Assembly: GCA_020635085.1 (NCBI GenBank)
Contig: JACKAL010000005.1
Coordinates: 62,001 to 126,000 of the forward strand
Direction: 5' to 3'
DNA: 64,000 nt
Source: Pseudobdellovibrionaceae bacterium
GTDB lineage: Bacteria; Bdellovibrionota; Bdellovibrionia; Bdellovibrionales; JAGQZY01
Position 1 is the stretch's first letter. Each line of letters begins with the position of its first letter. A model generated the notes under the pieces. That model was not told the DNA's origin. It ran no database searches and worked only from the letters and a program-made list of their open reading frames with translations. Positions 34,022-42,452 of this stretch are shown one piece after another. Made by a program: the position numbers and the translations under genes.

Positions 34022-36727
34022 ATGGCTGGTGCAAAAAAGTTAGTTATAGTTGAGTCTCCTACAAAAGCAAAAACAATCAGAAAGTTCTTAGGCCCTGATT
34101 ACATTGTCGAATCGTGCATGGGTCACGTGCGTGATCTTCCTCAATCGGCTAAAGACATTCCAGAAAAATTTAAAAAAGAGAAATGGTCGCACTTAGGTGT
34201 TAATGTCGATAAGGATTTTGAACCTATTTATTGCGTACCACGCGATAAGACCAAAATTGTAAAAAACCTCAAAGATAAAATGGCCGATGTGGATGAAGTC
34301 CTACTCGCAACCGATGAAGATCGCGAGGGAGAGAGCATCAGCTGGCATTTGTTGGAACTTTTAAAACCAAAGGTTCCCGTTAAGCGCATGGTGTTTCATG
34401 AGATCACCAAAAGTGCTATTCAAGAATCTTTAAACAACTTCCGCGACATCGACGACAATTTGGTGCGTGCTCAAGAGGCACGCCGTATTTTGGACCGCCT
34501 TGTTGGTTACACAATTTCGCCACTGCTATGGAAAAAAGTAGCCTATGGTTTATCGGCTGGCCGTGTGCAGTCGGTGGCCGTGCGCATGGTGGTGGAGCGT
34601 GAGAACGAGCGCATGCAGTTTGTCTCTGCGGATTATTATGGTGTTTATGCACAAAATAAAAAAGCAGGAGTGACCTTCGAAAGTCGATTGCAGTCTTATA
34701 AAGGTCAGCGCATCGCCAGCGGCAAAGATTTTGACGCCAATACGGGAAAGCTTTTAGAAAATAAAAAAACTGAGGCTATTCAAGTCGACGAAAAATTGGC
34801 CAAGCACATTGCGCAAACTGTGCGAGAGAAAGCTTGGCAAATTCATTCTGTGGAAGAAAAACCAGTATCGAGAAAACCGGCGCCACCATTTATTACCTCT
34901 ACGCTTCAGCAAGAGGCCAACCGCAAATTAGGTTTGGGTGCGAAAGAGGCTATGCGTGTGGCGCAAAAGTTGTACGAGGAAGGTTACATCACCTACATGC
35001 GTACGGATTCCACCTATCTTTCTGAACAGGCCTTAAACGCTGCTCGTGGTAAAATTAAAGAGTTATACGGCGATAAATTTTTGCCGAAAGAGATTCGCAC
35101 GTACCAAGCGAAAAAAGTAAAAGGGGCGCAAGAGGCCCATGAAGCGATCCGTCCTGCGGGCACGGAGATGCTCTCACCTGACGAAACAAAACTTCGTGGC
35201 GTGCAGCGCGACCTTTATGAACTCATTTGGAAGCGCACCATTGCCAGCCAAATGAAGGACGCAAGTATCCTGCAAGTGAGTGCTAAGATCCATGTAGATG
35301 ATTGCGTTTTTGCAGCCTCTGGGCAGGTGATTGAATTCCCTGGATTTTTAAAAGTATATGCCGAAGGTACAGACGAAGAAGATACAACTCAGGAAAACAC
35401 CAAACTTCCACCATTAAAGGCAGGAGAAAAGGTCGATGTTTTAGCTGTTACGCCTAAGCAGCACGAGACTAAGCCGCCAGCGCGCTATACAGAAGCTTCT
35501 TTGGTACAAGCAATGGAGCGTGAGGGGATTGGTCGTCCCTCAACATATGCAGCTGTTATCGGTACGATTATTGATCGCGGATACGTCAACAAAATGGGGG
35601 GTGCTCTCGTTCCCACTTTTACAGCGATGATCGTCTCCAATCTCTTGCGCACGTATCTTCCTACCTATGTCGATGTGGGTTTTACATCCGAGATGGAAAA
35701 ATCTCTCGATGATATTTCCACCGGCGATTTGGATTGGGATAAATATTTAAAAACCATTTATTTTGGTAAAACAGGACTTCTCAATCAGGTCACAACTCAA
35801 GAAGAAAAAATTGATCCAGAAAAATCCCGCGAGATTGGCTTTAACAAACTCAAAGGGCTTAGCTTTCGTGTTGGTCGTTATGGCGCATACGTGTGCCGCA
35901 AAAAAGACGGCGAGGAGCAATGTGCATCTTTGCAAGATTCTGTTGCGCCCGCGGATATTACGGTCGATGAAGCCAATAAATTGATCGACCAAAAAATTTC
36001 TGGAGCGGATGCTTTAGGAAAAGATCCAGAAACAGGTCTTCCTATTTATGTGCTCACCGGCCGCTATGGCCCATACGTGCAATTGGGTGATGAAGAGCCA
36101 AAACGTTCTTCCCTGCCGCCCGGTTTCGCCATAGAAGACATCGACATGCCCAAGGCGCTCTTTTTGCTGTCGTTACCTAAGGATCTTGGCGAGCACGATG
36201 ATATAGGTAAGACCATTAAATTAGGAATTGGCCGCTTTGGCCCTTATGTCGTTTGCGACGGCGATTTCCGCTCGGTGCCGAAGAGTATTTCTTTTTTTGA
36301 TATGAACCACGCCAAAGCCATGGAGTTGTTGCGCCAACCTAAAAAAGGGCGAGCATCGGCAACCGTATTAAAAGAGGTGGGAGAACATCCTGAGACGGGT
36401 GATAAAATCCAAATTCTCGATGGAAAATATGGCCCCTATGTGAAGTGTGGAAAAGTAAACGCGTCTTTACCAGAGGATGCCGATCCGAAAGCCATCACCT
36501 TAGCTGCTGCTGTGGAGCTTCTTGCGCCGAAGATGAAAAAAGCGAAGGGTGGTAAAAAAGCTAAAGCTGCGAAATCGGAAGATGGCGAGGCGAAAAAAAC
36601 CACAAAGGCTAAAAGTACTAAAAGCGCGAAGAATACAAAAGCGAAAGCTGCAGACGATGAACCTACAAAACCGGTAAAAAAGGTGATTAAACGTCGTGCG
36701 AAGGATGCGTCGGCTACTGCGGATTAA
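34022..36727 (+). CDS. topA: DNA topoisomerase I
   Basis: A ~901-residue type IA topoisomerase that relaxes negative supercoils. Toprim domain at the N-terminus (VIVESPTKAKTI, LLATDEDREGESISWHL), the active-site Tyr in GYITYMRTDSTYLS, and AREARRILDRLVGY-type core. The C-terminus has no zinc ribbons. Instead it has four Toprim_Crpt-like repeats containing R/K-YGPYV-type strands, then a ~75-residue Lys/Ala-rich tail, a likely DNA-binding extension. Start: ATG at 34022 or GTG at 34013; neither has a ribosome site. Confidence 0.95.
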   Translation: MAGAKKLVIVESPTKAKTIRKFLGPDYIVESCMGHVRDLPQSAKDIPEKFKKEKWSHLGVNVDKDFEPIYCVPRDKTKIVKNLKDKMADVDEVLLATDEDREGESISWHLLELLKPKVPVKRMVFHEITKSAIQESLNNFRDIDDNLVRAQEARRILDRLVGYTISPLLWKKVAYGLSAGRVQSVAVRMVVERENERMQFVSADYYGVYAQNKKAGVTFESRLQSYKGQRIASGKDFDANTGKLLENKKTEAIQVDEKLAKHIAQTVREKAWQIHSVEEKPVSRKPAPPFITSTLQQEANRKLGLGAKEAMRVAQKLYEEGYITYMRTDSTYLSEQALNAARGKIKELYGDKFLPKEIRTYQAKKVKGAQEAHEAIRPAGTEMLSPDETKLRGVQRDLYELIWKRTIASQMKDASILQVSAKIHVDDCVFAASGQVIEFPGFLKVYAEGTDEEDTTQENTKLPPLKAGEKVDVLAVTPKQHETKPPARYTEASLVQAMEREGIGRPSTYAAVIGTIIDRGYVNKMGGALVPTFTAMIVSNLLRTYLPTYVDVGFTSEMEKSLDDISTGDLDWDKYLKTIYFGKTGLLNQVTTQEEKIDPEKSREIGFNKLKGLSFRVGRYGAYVCRKKDGEEQCASLQDSVAPADITVDEANKLIDQKISGADALGKDPETGLPIYVLTGRYGPYVQLGDEEPKRSSLPPGFAIEDIDMPKALFLLSLPKDLGEHDDIGKTIKLGIGRFGPYVVCDGDFRSVPKSISFFDMNHAKAMELLRQPKKGRASATVLKEVGEHPETGDKIQILDGKYGPYVKCGKVNASLPEDADPKAITLAAAVELLAPKMKKAKGGKKAKAAKSEDGEAKKTTKAKSTKSAKNTKAKAADDEPTKPVKKVIKRRAKDASATAD

Positions 36728-36802
36728 AAAACTGCAGTATTCCTTTTGTCGCTATAGTGCCCTTTACGACTCTATAGCTCCGGTCTGTACCAAAAGTATA
36801 TT

Positions 36803-37240
36803 CTAGTGGATTTCACACTGAATGGTGTCCAAAGTCCCCTCACATGAGCGAGAGGAATCTAAAACGAAGTATTGTCCTTCTTGTGTGACGATGCGGATAT
36901 TATACTCACAGTAGGCCGTGGTAAATGAAATGGTACGAGTGGAATCGGGACCCACCATGGTTTCAATAGAGTCGTGAAGAGTCAAGGGAAGCTTGTTAAA
37001 CGTTGCAGGCACGCTACCCATTAGTGGCATTTCTGTAAAATGTTGAGAAAACTGCACTTGAAAATCAGAACCTGGATTTCCACAAACTAATAATGGCTTT
37101 TGCGTTATAGAGTTTCCAAGTTCATCACAGAGCCCATCATGTTGACACTGGCATGTGGCTGTTTTTTGACATTCAAGACCACCAGCAAAAGCAGGGGCTG
37201 TGAATATGAATAATGTAAATATAAGAAGGGTTCGTATCAT
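36803..37240 (-). CDS. Small secreted Cys-rich hypothetical protein
   Basis: A 145-residue protein with a signal peptide (TLLIFTLFIFTAPAFA, cut after AFA). The mature part holds eight Cys, four of them in the first 30 residues (CQKTATCQCQHDGLC). AGGAGA lies upstream of the ATG. No family recognised. It may be transcribed with the secreted HD protein upstream on the same strand, about 90 bases away. Confidence 0.72.
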   Translation of the reverse strand: MIRTLLIFTLFIFTAPAFAGGLECQKTATCQCQHDGLCDELGNSITQKPLLVCGNPGSDFQVQFSQHFTEMPLMGSVPATFNKLPLTLHDSIETMVGPDSTRTISFTTAYCEYNIRIVTQEGQYFVLDSSRSCEGTLDTIQCEIH

Positions 37241-37330
37241 AAGGTCTCCTATTGTTTATTTTTTATAACGTCTTTAATTTAGTAGTCGTCTTTCGTATTG
37301 CTATCGAGTTTAATAAATTACATATAGCGC

Positions 37331-38041
37331 TTATAATGCCTTCTCCTGAAATGTCTCATTATTGAGAATAGAAAGAAAACTTTCGAGCTCTGCCTGCCGA
37401 GGCTTTGCTAATTCGTGACAGGCTGTCAGGCTACACTTTTCTGCCATCGTTTGTGAAAATTCTTTTAACGTGATGACAGCAGGTTTGAGTGTACCGTCGA
37501 AAAAATCAGGGTCCATTGTTGCGCCAAGTAATCTTGCAATACCAATATTTCCTAAAAAATCGACAATATCAGCATCGCGAAACGCGAGGGCAGCTTTGGT
37601 GGTTGGTTTTGTACCATAATAGGTATGGCCAAGAATCATTTCTTTTACTTGAGGCCATTTGTTAGAGGGAAAGCCCCAGCTCATGAGTCGTGGTTCCGCA
37701 ATTTCAACGGAACGAACAGCATGATCTACTCCCTTTTTCTGAAAGGATCCTATGCCTCCCACATCATGAAGAAAGGCTGCAGCAAATAAAACATCTGAAT
37801 CTATTGAAAAGCCTTCTCGTTTTGCTAGGAGTAAAGCCACTTGATAGTCTCTCTCTGAGTGAGCCAGCCCCCATGCGGGATGCACAACATTTTTCATTGC
37901 AAAATTGTAAACCTGCTCTTTCCATTTTGTATCGACTGGAATACCAGTGGGCGTTTTTATTAGCAGTGTAGGATCGTTCGCAAAAACCAGGGTACAGCTG
38001 AATAAAATAGCTCCCAAAGGCATACAAAATCGTTGAAACAT
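37331..38041 (-). CDS. Secreted HD-domain phosphohydrolase-like protein
   Basis: About 236 residues: a signal peptide (CMPLGAILFSCTLVFA) then an HD domain with the full metal-binding set, H61, H92-D93 in FLHDVGGIG, H139 in ILGHTYYG and D156 in FRDADIVDF. HD enzymes usually act on nucleotides or phosphate esters in the cytoplasm; a predicted exported one is unusual. Start chosen at ATG 38041 with AGGAGGA upstream; a start five codons earlier destroys that site. Divergent from a LysR-type gene across an 88-base gap with symmetrical sites. Confidence 0.82.
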   Translation of the reverse strand: MFQRFCMPLGAILFSCTLVFANDPTLLIKTPTGIPVDTKWKEQVYNFAMKNVVHPAWGLAHSERDYQVALLLAKREGFSIDSDVLFAAAFLHDVGGIGSFQKKGVDHAVRSVEIAEPRLMSWGFPSNKWPQVKEMILGHTYYGTKPTTKAALAFRDADIVDFLGNIGIARLLGATMDPDFFDGTLKPAVITLKEFSQTMAEKCSLTACHELAKPRQAELESFLSILNNETFQEKAL

Positions 38042-38088
38042 AGGGTCCTCCTGCAAGACTTTTATTAATCGAGAACGGCAATATTGTC

Positions 38089-38129
38089 TGTTGATTTATT
38101 TCAACGAATAAAATAAGTATTTATCAACA
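38089..38129. promoter_or_regulatory. Candidate LysR-type operator between HD gene and regulator
   Basis: TGTTGAT (38089-38095) and ATCAACA (38123-38129) are perfect inverted seven-base arms; a third half-site TCAAC (38101-38105) also pairs with the first GTTGA, as a short dyad of spacing six. A TAAAAT at 38109-38114 may be the -10 of the regulator. The arrangement of multiple half-sites between divergent genes is typical of LysR-family autoregulation. Confidence 0.5.
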
Positions 38130-38990
38130 ATGGAAAAATACCCTATATCACCAGAAGACTGTCTTATTCTCCTAGCTGTTAAAGAGTCGACCTCTCTACG
38201 AGAGGCCGCACGTACATTGAATTGTGATCCCGCGGGCCTACTTCGCAAAGTACAACGACTGTCCAAGGATTACGGGTTATTACAAAAAATTCACGGACGT
38301 TGGGCATTAACATCGCAGGCTTTACCTTTAGTGGTATGGACACAAGAGTCGATTCTCAGCCAAAAAAAAGCTTTGCGCGGAGAAAGAACATTGCGGATAG
38401 CTTCGACGACTTGGTTTGCGGAGCGTGTTTTGATCCCCCATCTCAATAGTTTTACGAAAAGTGGCGATCGAACCACGTTTCAATTTTTAGTTCCTGATAA
38501 AAATTTTGAGCAAACCCTTATGGAAGGGGATTGTGATTTTGTGGTTGTTTGTCACCCTCCGGAAAATCCTGCGATTGGGTATAAACAAATCCTAAAAGAA
38601 CCCTGGTCGGTAGTGGTAGCGCCAAAGTTACTTTCACAAAAGAGGGGTACACTTTTGTTGCAAGATCTACATAAAATTCCATTTGTGCGCCATAAAGATG
38701 TGAACCCAATGGCATTGTTTCCAGAGGATCTCAATTTAGAAATGTCTGCGAGTCTGACCATTGATAATTTGGTGGGGATTCGTTCAGCTGTTATTCATGG
38801 TCTCGGGTGGAGCTTTGTGCCCACGGCATTGGTGGGCGAGGAGCTCGCGAAGGGCGAACTTAAACAAATTGGCGACCGTTACGAGCTGGATCGAAAGATT
38901 TGTCTGTGGTGGTTAAGAGGAAGTTTTGAAGGGCAAAAGAACCTTCGCACCATAACGTCCTGGGCTCGTCATTCTTGTCAGAATATTTAG
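38130..38990 (+). CDS. LysR-family transcriptional regulator
   Basis: A 286-residue regulator. N-terminal helix-turn-helix (CLILLAVKESTSLREAARTLNCDPAGLLRKVQRL), then a short helix and the periplasmic-binding-protein-like effector domain (RTLRIASTTWFAERVLIP... to AVIHGLGWSFVPTALV). The ATG follows ATCAACA directly with no ribosome binding site, so a nearly leaderless mRNA is likely. Divergent from the secreted HD gene, the most probable target. Confidence 0.9.
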   Translation: MEKYPISPEDCLILLAVKESTSLREAARTLNCDPAGLLRKVQRLSKDYGLLQKIHGRWALTSQALPLVVWTQESILSQKKALRGERTLRIASTTWFAERVLIPHLNSFTKSGDRTTFQFLVPDKNFEQTLMEGDCDFVVVCHPPENPAIGYKQILKEPWSVVVAPKLLSQKRGTLLLQDLHKIPFVRHKDVNPMALFPEDLNLEMSASLTIDNLVGIRSAVIHGLGWSFVPTALVGEELAKGELKQIGDRYELDRKICLWWLRGSFEGQKNLRTITSWARHSCQNI

Positions 38991-39043
38991 AATGTTCTAA
39001 AAATATCTATCAGATCTTATATATTGCATTTAATAGAGTTTTC

Positions 39044-39072
39044 TTGAAGATAACCTAAATATGCTATATAAA
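39044..39072 (+). promoter_or_regulatory. Predicted leaderless promoter of the HAD-like gene
   Basis: TTGAAG (39044-39049), exactly 17 bases, TATAAA (39067-39072), then seven bases before the ATG at 39080. Expected transcription start falls at or within a base or two of the start codon; no ribosome binding site is present. Confidence 0.6.
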
Positions 39073-39079
39073 TACGCAC

Positions 39080-39910
39080 ATGATTCGCCAGCAGGAACTT
39101 CAAATTGCTCGTCCGCGCCACCCTGATCGCAATGCGGCCCAAGGGGGGAAAAGTTTCTATTTCTTCGATTTGGACGAAAATATTTTTAGTATCGAGTCCG
39201 CGCACTATGTTTTTCATAAAAAAACCAAAGAGATGTTAGAGGTTCCTGGCAAGCAGTTCTGGGAAGAAATTGATAATATCGGCAAAAAAGGGTTTTTAAA
39301 AGATTATGAGGTTATTCTCGATGACGACGGTAGTTTTCGCCGCTTCCGCGATTCACCGGAGCTTCCTAGTCACCAGCAGCCATTTTTTGAGGATCTATCA
39401 CTTGCTTTAAAACAGGGTGATTGGATGGGGCCTTCATGGAATCAATTTCATCATGCTGTTTATAATCAACGACCTGTCGCTTTAATTACCGCTCGAGGCC
39501 ATCACCCGGAGACAGTAAAGGCGGGATTAAAGTTATTTACCGAAAAAAATATTCTTCCCAGTGATCCAAACTATCTGGCTGTTTTACCTGTGTCACACCC
39601 GCAGGTAACCGAGCAATTGGGTGGGGGGACTGTTCCTGAACTCAAACGTAAAGCCATTCGCTTTGCTGTGGAAGAGGCGTTTCGTCAATATGGTTATAAT
39701 GATCATCATCGTTTTGGAATGTCTGATGATGATCCAAAAAATGTTAAAAAAATTATCGATGAGTTTATTGCTCTTAAAAAAGATTATCCAAGTGTGGCGT
39801 TTTTTATCATCGAGACCACCAAAGGAAAATGCAATAAATGGGAGATTTACCCCGATCATGCGGAACGAAAGCGCATCGAGCCATCCCTTCAGCTCAGTTT
39901 TTTTGAATAG
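39080..39910 (+). CDS. HAD-like hydrolase, uncharacterised
   Basis: A 276-residue protein. Residue ~33 onward reads FYFFDLDENIFS, with the D-x-D nucleophile pair of HAD enzymes; LITARGHHPETVK is the motif II Thr region and GMSDDDPKNVKKI the acidic motif IV. Between them is a ~90-residue insert that may be a cap. Substrate unknown. It is transcribed away from LysR on the same strand and stands alone. Confidence 0.72.
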   Translation: MIRQQELQIARPRHPDRNAAQGGKSFYFFDLDENIFSIESAHYVFHKKTKEMLEVPGKQFWEEIDNIGKKGFLKDYEVILDDDGSFRRFRDSPELPSHQQPFFEDLSLALKQGDWMGPSWNQFHHAVYNQRPVALITARGHHPETVKAGLKLFTEKNILPSDPNYLAVLPVSHPQVTEQLGGGTVPELKRKAIRFAVEEAFRQYGYNDHHRFGMSDDDPKNVKKIIDEFIALKKDYPSVAFFIIETTKGKCNKWEIYPDHAERKRIEPSLQLSFFE

Positions 39911-40206
39911 GGTGAGTGTCGCGCGACAAAGGTCGAGCCATAAAATATGCCATTGTACTAAGCATAAATAGTGATTCATTTTGGGTCGCGATATCGACCA
40001 GGTTGGTCGAGTCGGCTGTGACCCGCACAGCAACAGGCTGTATATTAAAACAAGCGTTAAGAAATATAGCGCAGGTAATTATTGTTTTGCATTCAGGTTG
40101 GTCCTGCTACAATTGACTGACCAGTGTCGGGATTTCTCCCAACCGGCTCTACAAAAGTTCCGAAGATGCCGAAGTAGGATAAACCGAAAAAAAAGGAAGT
40201 TTATCA
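39911..40206 (+). promoter_or_regulatory. Upstream region and leader of ctpA
   Basis: A 296-base gap. GGTCG (39984-39988) and CGACC (39995-39999) form a short dyad. A promoter-like TTTGCA-16-TACAAT pair (40086-40091, 40108-40113) would start a leader of about 85 bases. The leader opens with GGGA-tttc-TCCC (40129-40140), a compact stem-loop, and continues with a Gly/CCGAAG-rich segment. It does not match the c-di-GMP or other common riboswitch consensus I know. Support for any structured RNA is weak. Confidence 0.35.
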
Positions 40207-42330
40207 ATGAATAAAATGATCTTGTTCGTATTTGCTGTAGTCCAGATCACCTCTTTTTCCACCTATGCGCAGGGTCTTTCCTTTGGTGGCAACCCTTATA
40301 AAGCACAATTGAGTTGTAACAATGTAAAAGACATTGAGAAGGGCTATTTGCTTGCACATATTTTATATAACGAGCTGACCCCAACTTTAGAGGAGCGCAC
40401 GATCAATCGTTACGTTAAGTTTCTCGACGGATCTAAAATGATTTTCACACAAGGCGATATCGATTCTATTAAAAAAGATATGCACGGTGTTTTTGCTAAG
40501 CTCGAGAAGAAAGACTGTAGCTCTCTTAAAAAGGTGCATCAGTTGTTTATAAAACGACTAGAAGATCGCGCAGCGTACGCCAAAAAAATGCTTACAAAAA
40601 ATTTTAAAATCGATAAAAAAACAAAAATGATGGTCGATTCTGAAAAACGTCCATTTCAAAAGACAGAAAAAGATCTTCGCGATCTACAAGCGAAATATCT
40701 TCAGTTTCAGGTTTCCAATTATATTCTTTCTGATGAAAAAATTCCAGATGCAGTCGAAAAAGTAAAAAGAAGTTATGATCGTGCGATTAAGAAAATGAAG
40801 GAAATGAAAGATGAGGATATGTACACCAACTACCTCAATGCCTTTGGCCACGCACTGGATGCGCATACCTCTTATTTTTCCGCAGATGTGTTAGAAGATT
40901 TCGAAATTTCTATGCGTCTTTCATTACAGGGTATTGGCGCCACACTAACATCGGAAGATGGTTATACAGTGGTAGAAGCTTTGGTAAAAGGTGGTGCTGC
41001 AGATCTTTCCGGGTTAGTAAAAGAAAAAGATAAAATAATTGCCGTGGGTCAGATTAAAAATGGCAAAGAAGAGCCCATGGAAGATGTGGTCGAGTGGGAT
41101 TTGCGCGATGTGGTTAGTCGTATTCGTGGAAACAAGGGAACACAAGTGCGTCTGAAGTTACTTCGTCGAAACGAAGGTAAAACCAGCACGCACCTGGTTA
41201 CCCTAACTCGCGATGAAGTAAAGCTTGAAGATGAGGCAGCGTCGATTTCTTACGTTGATAAAGAAAACAACGGCGTTAAGCGCAAAGTTGGTATTATTAA
41301 TTTACCGTCTTTCTATGCAGATTCGCGTCGAGGCGGTCGTTCGTGTGCCGAGGATGTGGCTAAGCTTATTGATGAAGCGAAAAAGAAAAAAGTCGACGCA
41401 CTTGTGTTAGATTTATCCACTAATGGTGGTGGGAGCCTCAGCGATGCGGTGGACCTTGCTGGACTTTTCTTTAAAACAGGAAATGTGGTGAAGCAATCAT
41501 CACGCTCACCATTGATTAAGGCGACAGCTCTTCAGGACACAAACCCTGAGGTGAATTGGCCAGGACCGCTTGTGATTCTCACAAGCCGCGTAAGTGCCAG
41601 TGCTTCTGAGATCGTGGCTGGAGCACTGAAAGATTATGATCGTGCCATTATTGTGGGTGCGGACCATACTTTCGGTAAAGGAACGGTTCAACAGGTGATT
41701 TCGCTGGCGCCCGGATTGGGTGCTTTAAAAGTTACAATCGGTATGTTCTTTACGCCCGGTGGATTTTCAACCCAACATCGTGGCGTGGCTTCGCATATTG
41801 TTTTACCAACCGAGCTTGATGCGGAAGAGGAAATTGGCGAAAAAGCTTTAGATTATTCTTTGCCGCCGAATAAAGTGGCGTCTTTTATTTCGCCAACAGC
41901 ATTTGTTACTCAAGGTGCTGGTAAATGGGAAAAGGTCGACAATAAGCTCATCGACGCATTAAAAAAGCGTTCTGGTGATCGTGTTAATGCGAGCACGGAT
42001 TTCGATGAAATCAAAAAGAAAATCGAAAAACGTAAAACCGAAGCCAATCAAGAAGTGGTATTGGACGATTCTTTTAAAGAATCTAAAGAACGCAAAGACG
42101 AAAATGACAAAAAGAAACATTTTACTGATGCTGAAAAAGAGGCGGATTACTTAAAACGACCTGAAATCAGTGAAGCCATCAACGTGGCCGTTGATGCTGT
42201 CGATTTTAGAAATCATATTCCTTTAAAAGTACTGGCACAAAATAGTCCGGTCGGTACTCCAGAAGAGCGTAAAATTCAGTCTTCTAAAAAGGCATTGGAT
42301 GCAGCTCACGGCGATGAAGCCGAACATTAA
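40207..42330 (+). CDS. prc: C-terminal processing (tail-specific) protease, Prc/CtpA type
   Basis: A 707-residue periplasmic S41 protease. Signal peptide (MILFVFAVVQITSFSTYAQG), an N-terminal helical TSP domain, a PDZ domain (LQGIGATLTSEDGYTVVEALVKGGAA), then the S41 core. Its catalytic Ser is probably S465 in SASASEIV and its Lys K491 in FGKGTVQQ. After that comes a charged C-terminal domain of ~170 residues, as in long Prc proteins. It degrades or trims misfolded and C-terminally marked envelope proteins and lytic enzymes. AAAGGAAG precedes the ATG. Confidence 0.94.
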   Translation: MNKMILFVFAVVQITSFSTYAQGLSFGGNPYKAQLSCNNVKDIEKGYLLAHILYNELTPTLEERTINRYVKFLDGSKMIFTQGDIDSIKKDMHGVFAKLEKKDCSSLKKVHQLFIKRLEDRAAYAKKMLTKNFKIDKKTKMMVDSEKRPFQKTEKDLRDLQAKYLQFQVSNYILSDEKIPDAVEKVKRSYDRAIKKMKEMKDEDMYTNYLNAFGHALDAHTSYFSADVLEDFEISMRLSLQGIGATLTSEDGYTVVEALVKGGAADLSGLVKEKDKIIAVGQIKNGKEEPMEDVVEWDLRDVVSRIRGNKGTQVRLKLLRRNEGKTSTHLVTLTRDEVKLEDEAASISYVDKENNGVKRKVGIINLPSFYADSRRGGRSCAEDVAKLIDEAKKKKVDALVLDLSTNGGGSLSDAVDLAGLFFKTGNVVKQSSRSPLIKATALQDTNPEVNWPGPLVILTSRVSASASEIVAGALKDYDRAIIVGADHTFGKGTVQQVISLAPGLGALKVTIGMFFTPGGFSTQHRGVASHIVLPTELDAEEEIGEKALDYSLPPNKVASFISPTAFVTQGAGKWEKVDNKLIDALKKRSGDRVNASTDFDEIKKKIEKRKTEANQEVVLDDSFKESKERKDENDKKKHFTDAEKEADYLKRPEISEAINVAVDAVDFRNHIPLKVLAQNSPVGTPEERKIQSSKKALDAAHGDEAEH

Positions 42331-42378
42331 TACGGGCGTCTGAGACTGGTCCATATGGTATACTTCAAATCAAATACG

Positions 42379-42401
42379 ACCTGCCTCTATTGAGGGCAGG
42401 T
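42379..42401 (+). terminator. Hairpin after ctpA, probable terminator
   Basis: ACCTGCC and GGCAGGT pair perfectly with the inner TC/GA continuing around a TATT loop and one bulged G. The following stretch TTTAGTTATCCTTTATTG is only moderately T-rich, so it is a modest rho-independent terminator. It ends 14 bases before the -35 of the next gene. Confidence 0.6.
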
Positions 42402-42415
42402 TTAGTTATCCTTTA

Positions 42416-42444
42416 TTGACATTCTGTGTAGGCTCACCTAAAAA
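42416..42444 (+). promoter_or_regulatory. Strong promoter of E1 alpha giving a leaderless mRNA
   Basis: TTGACA (42416-42421), a perfect -35, an exact 17-base spacer and TAAAAA (42439-42444) as -10. Only eight bases separate it from the ATG at 42453, so the start site should be at the start codon. No ribosome binding sequence lies between -10 and ATG. Confidence 0.7.
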
Positions 42445-42452
42445 AATGTTCT

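Noticed and set aside
39911..40206. c-di-GMP or other riboswitch before ctpA
   Set aside because: The conserved core bases of the known c-di-GMP families are not present; only a short hairpin is seen.
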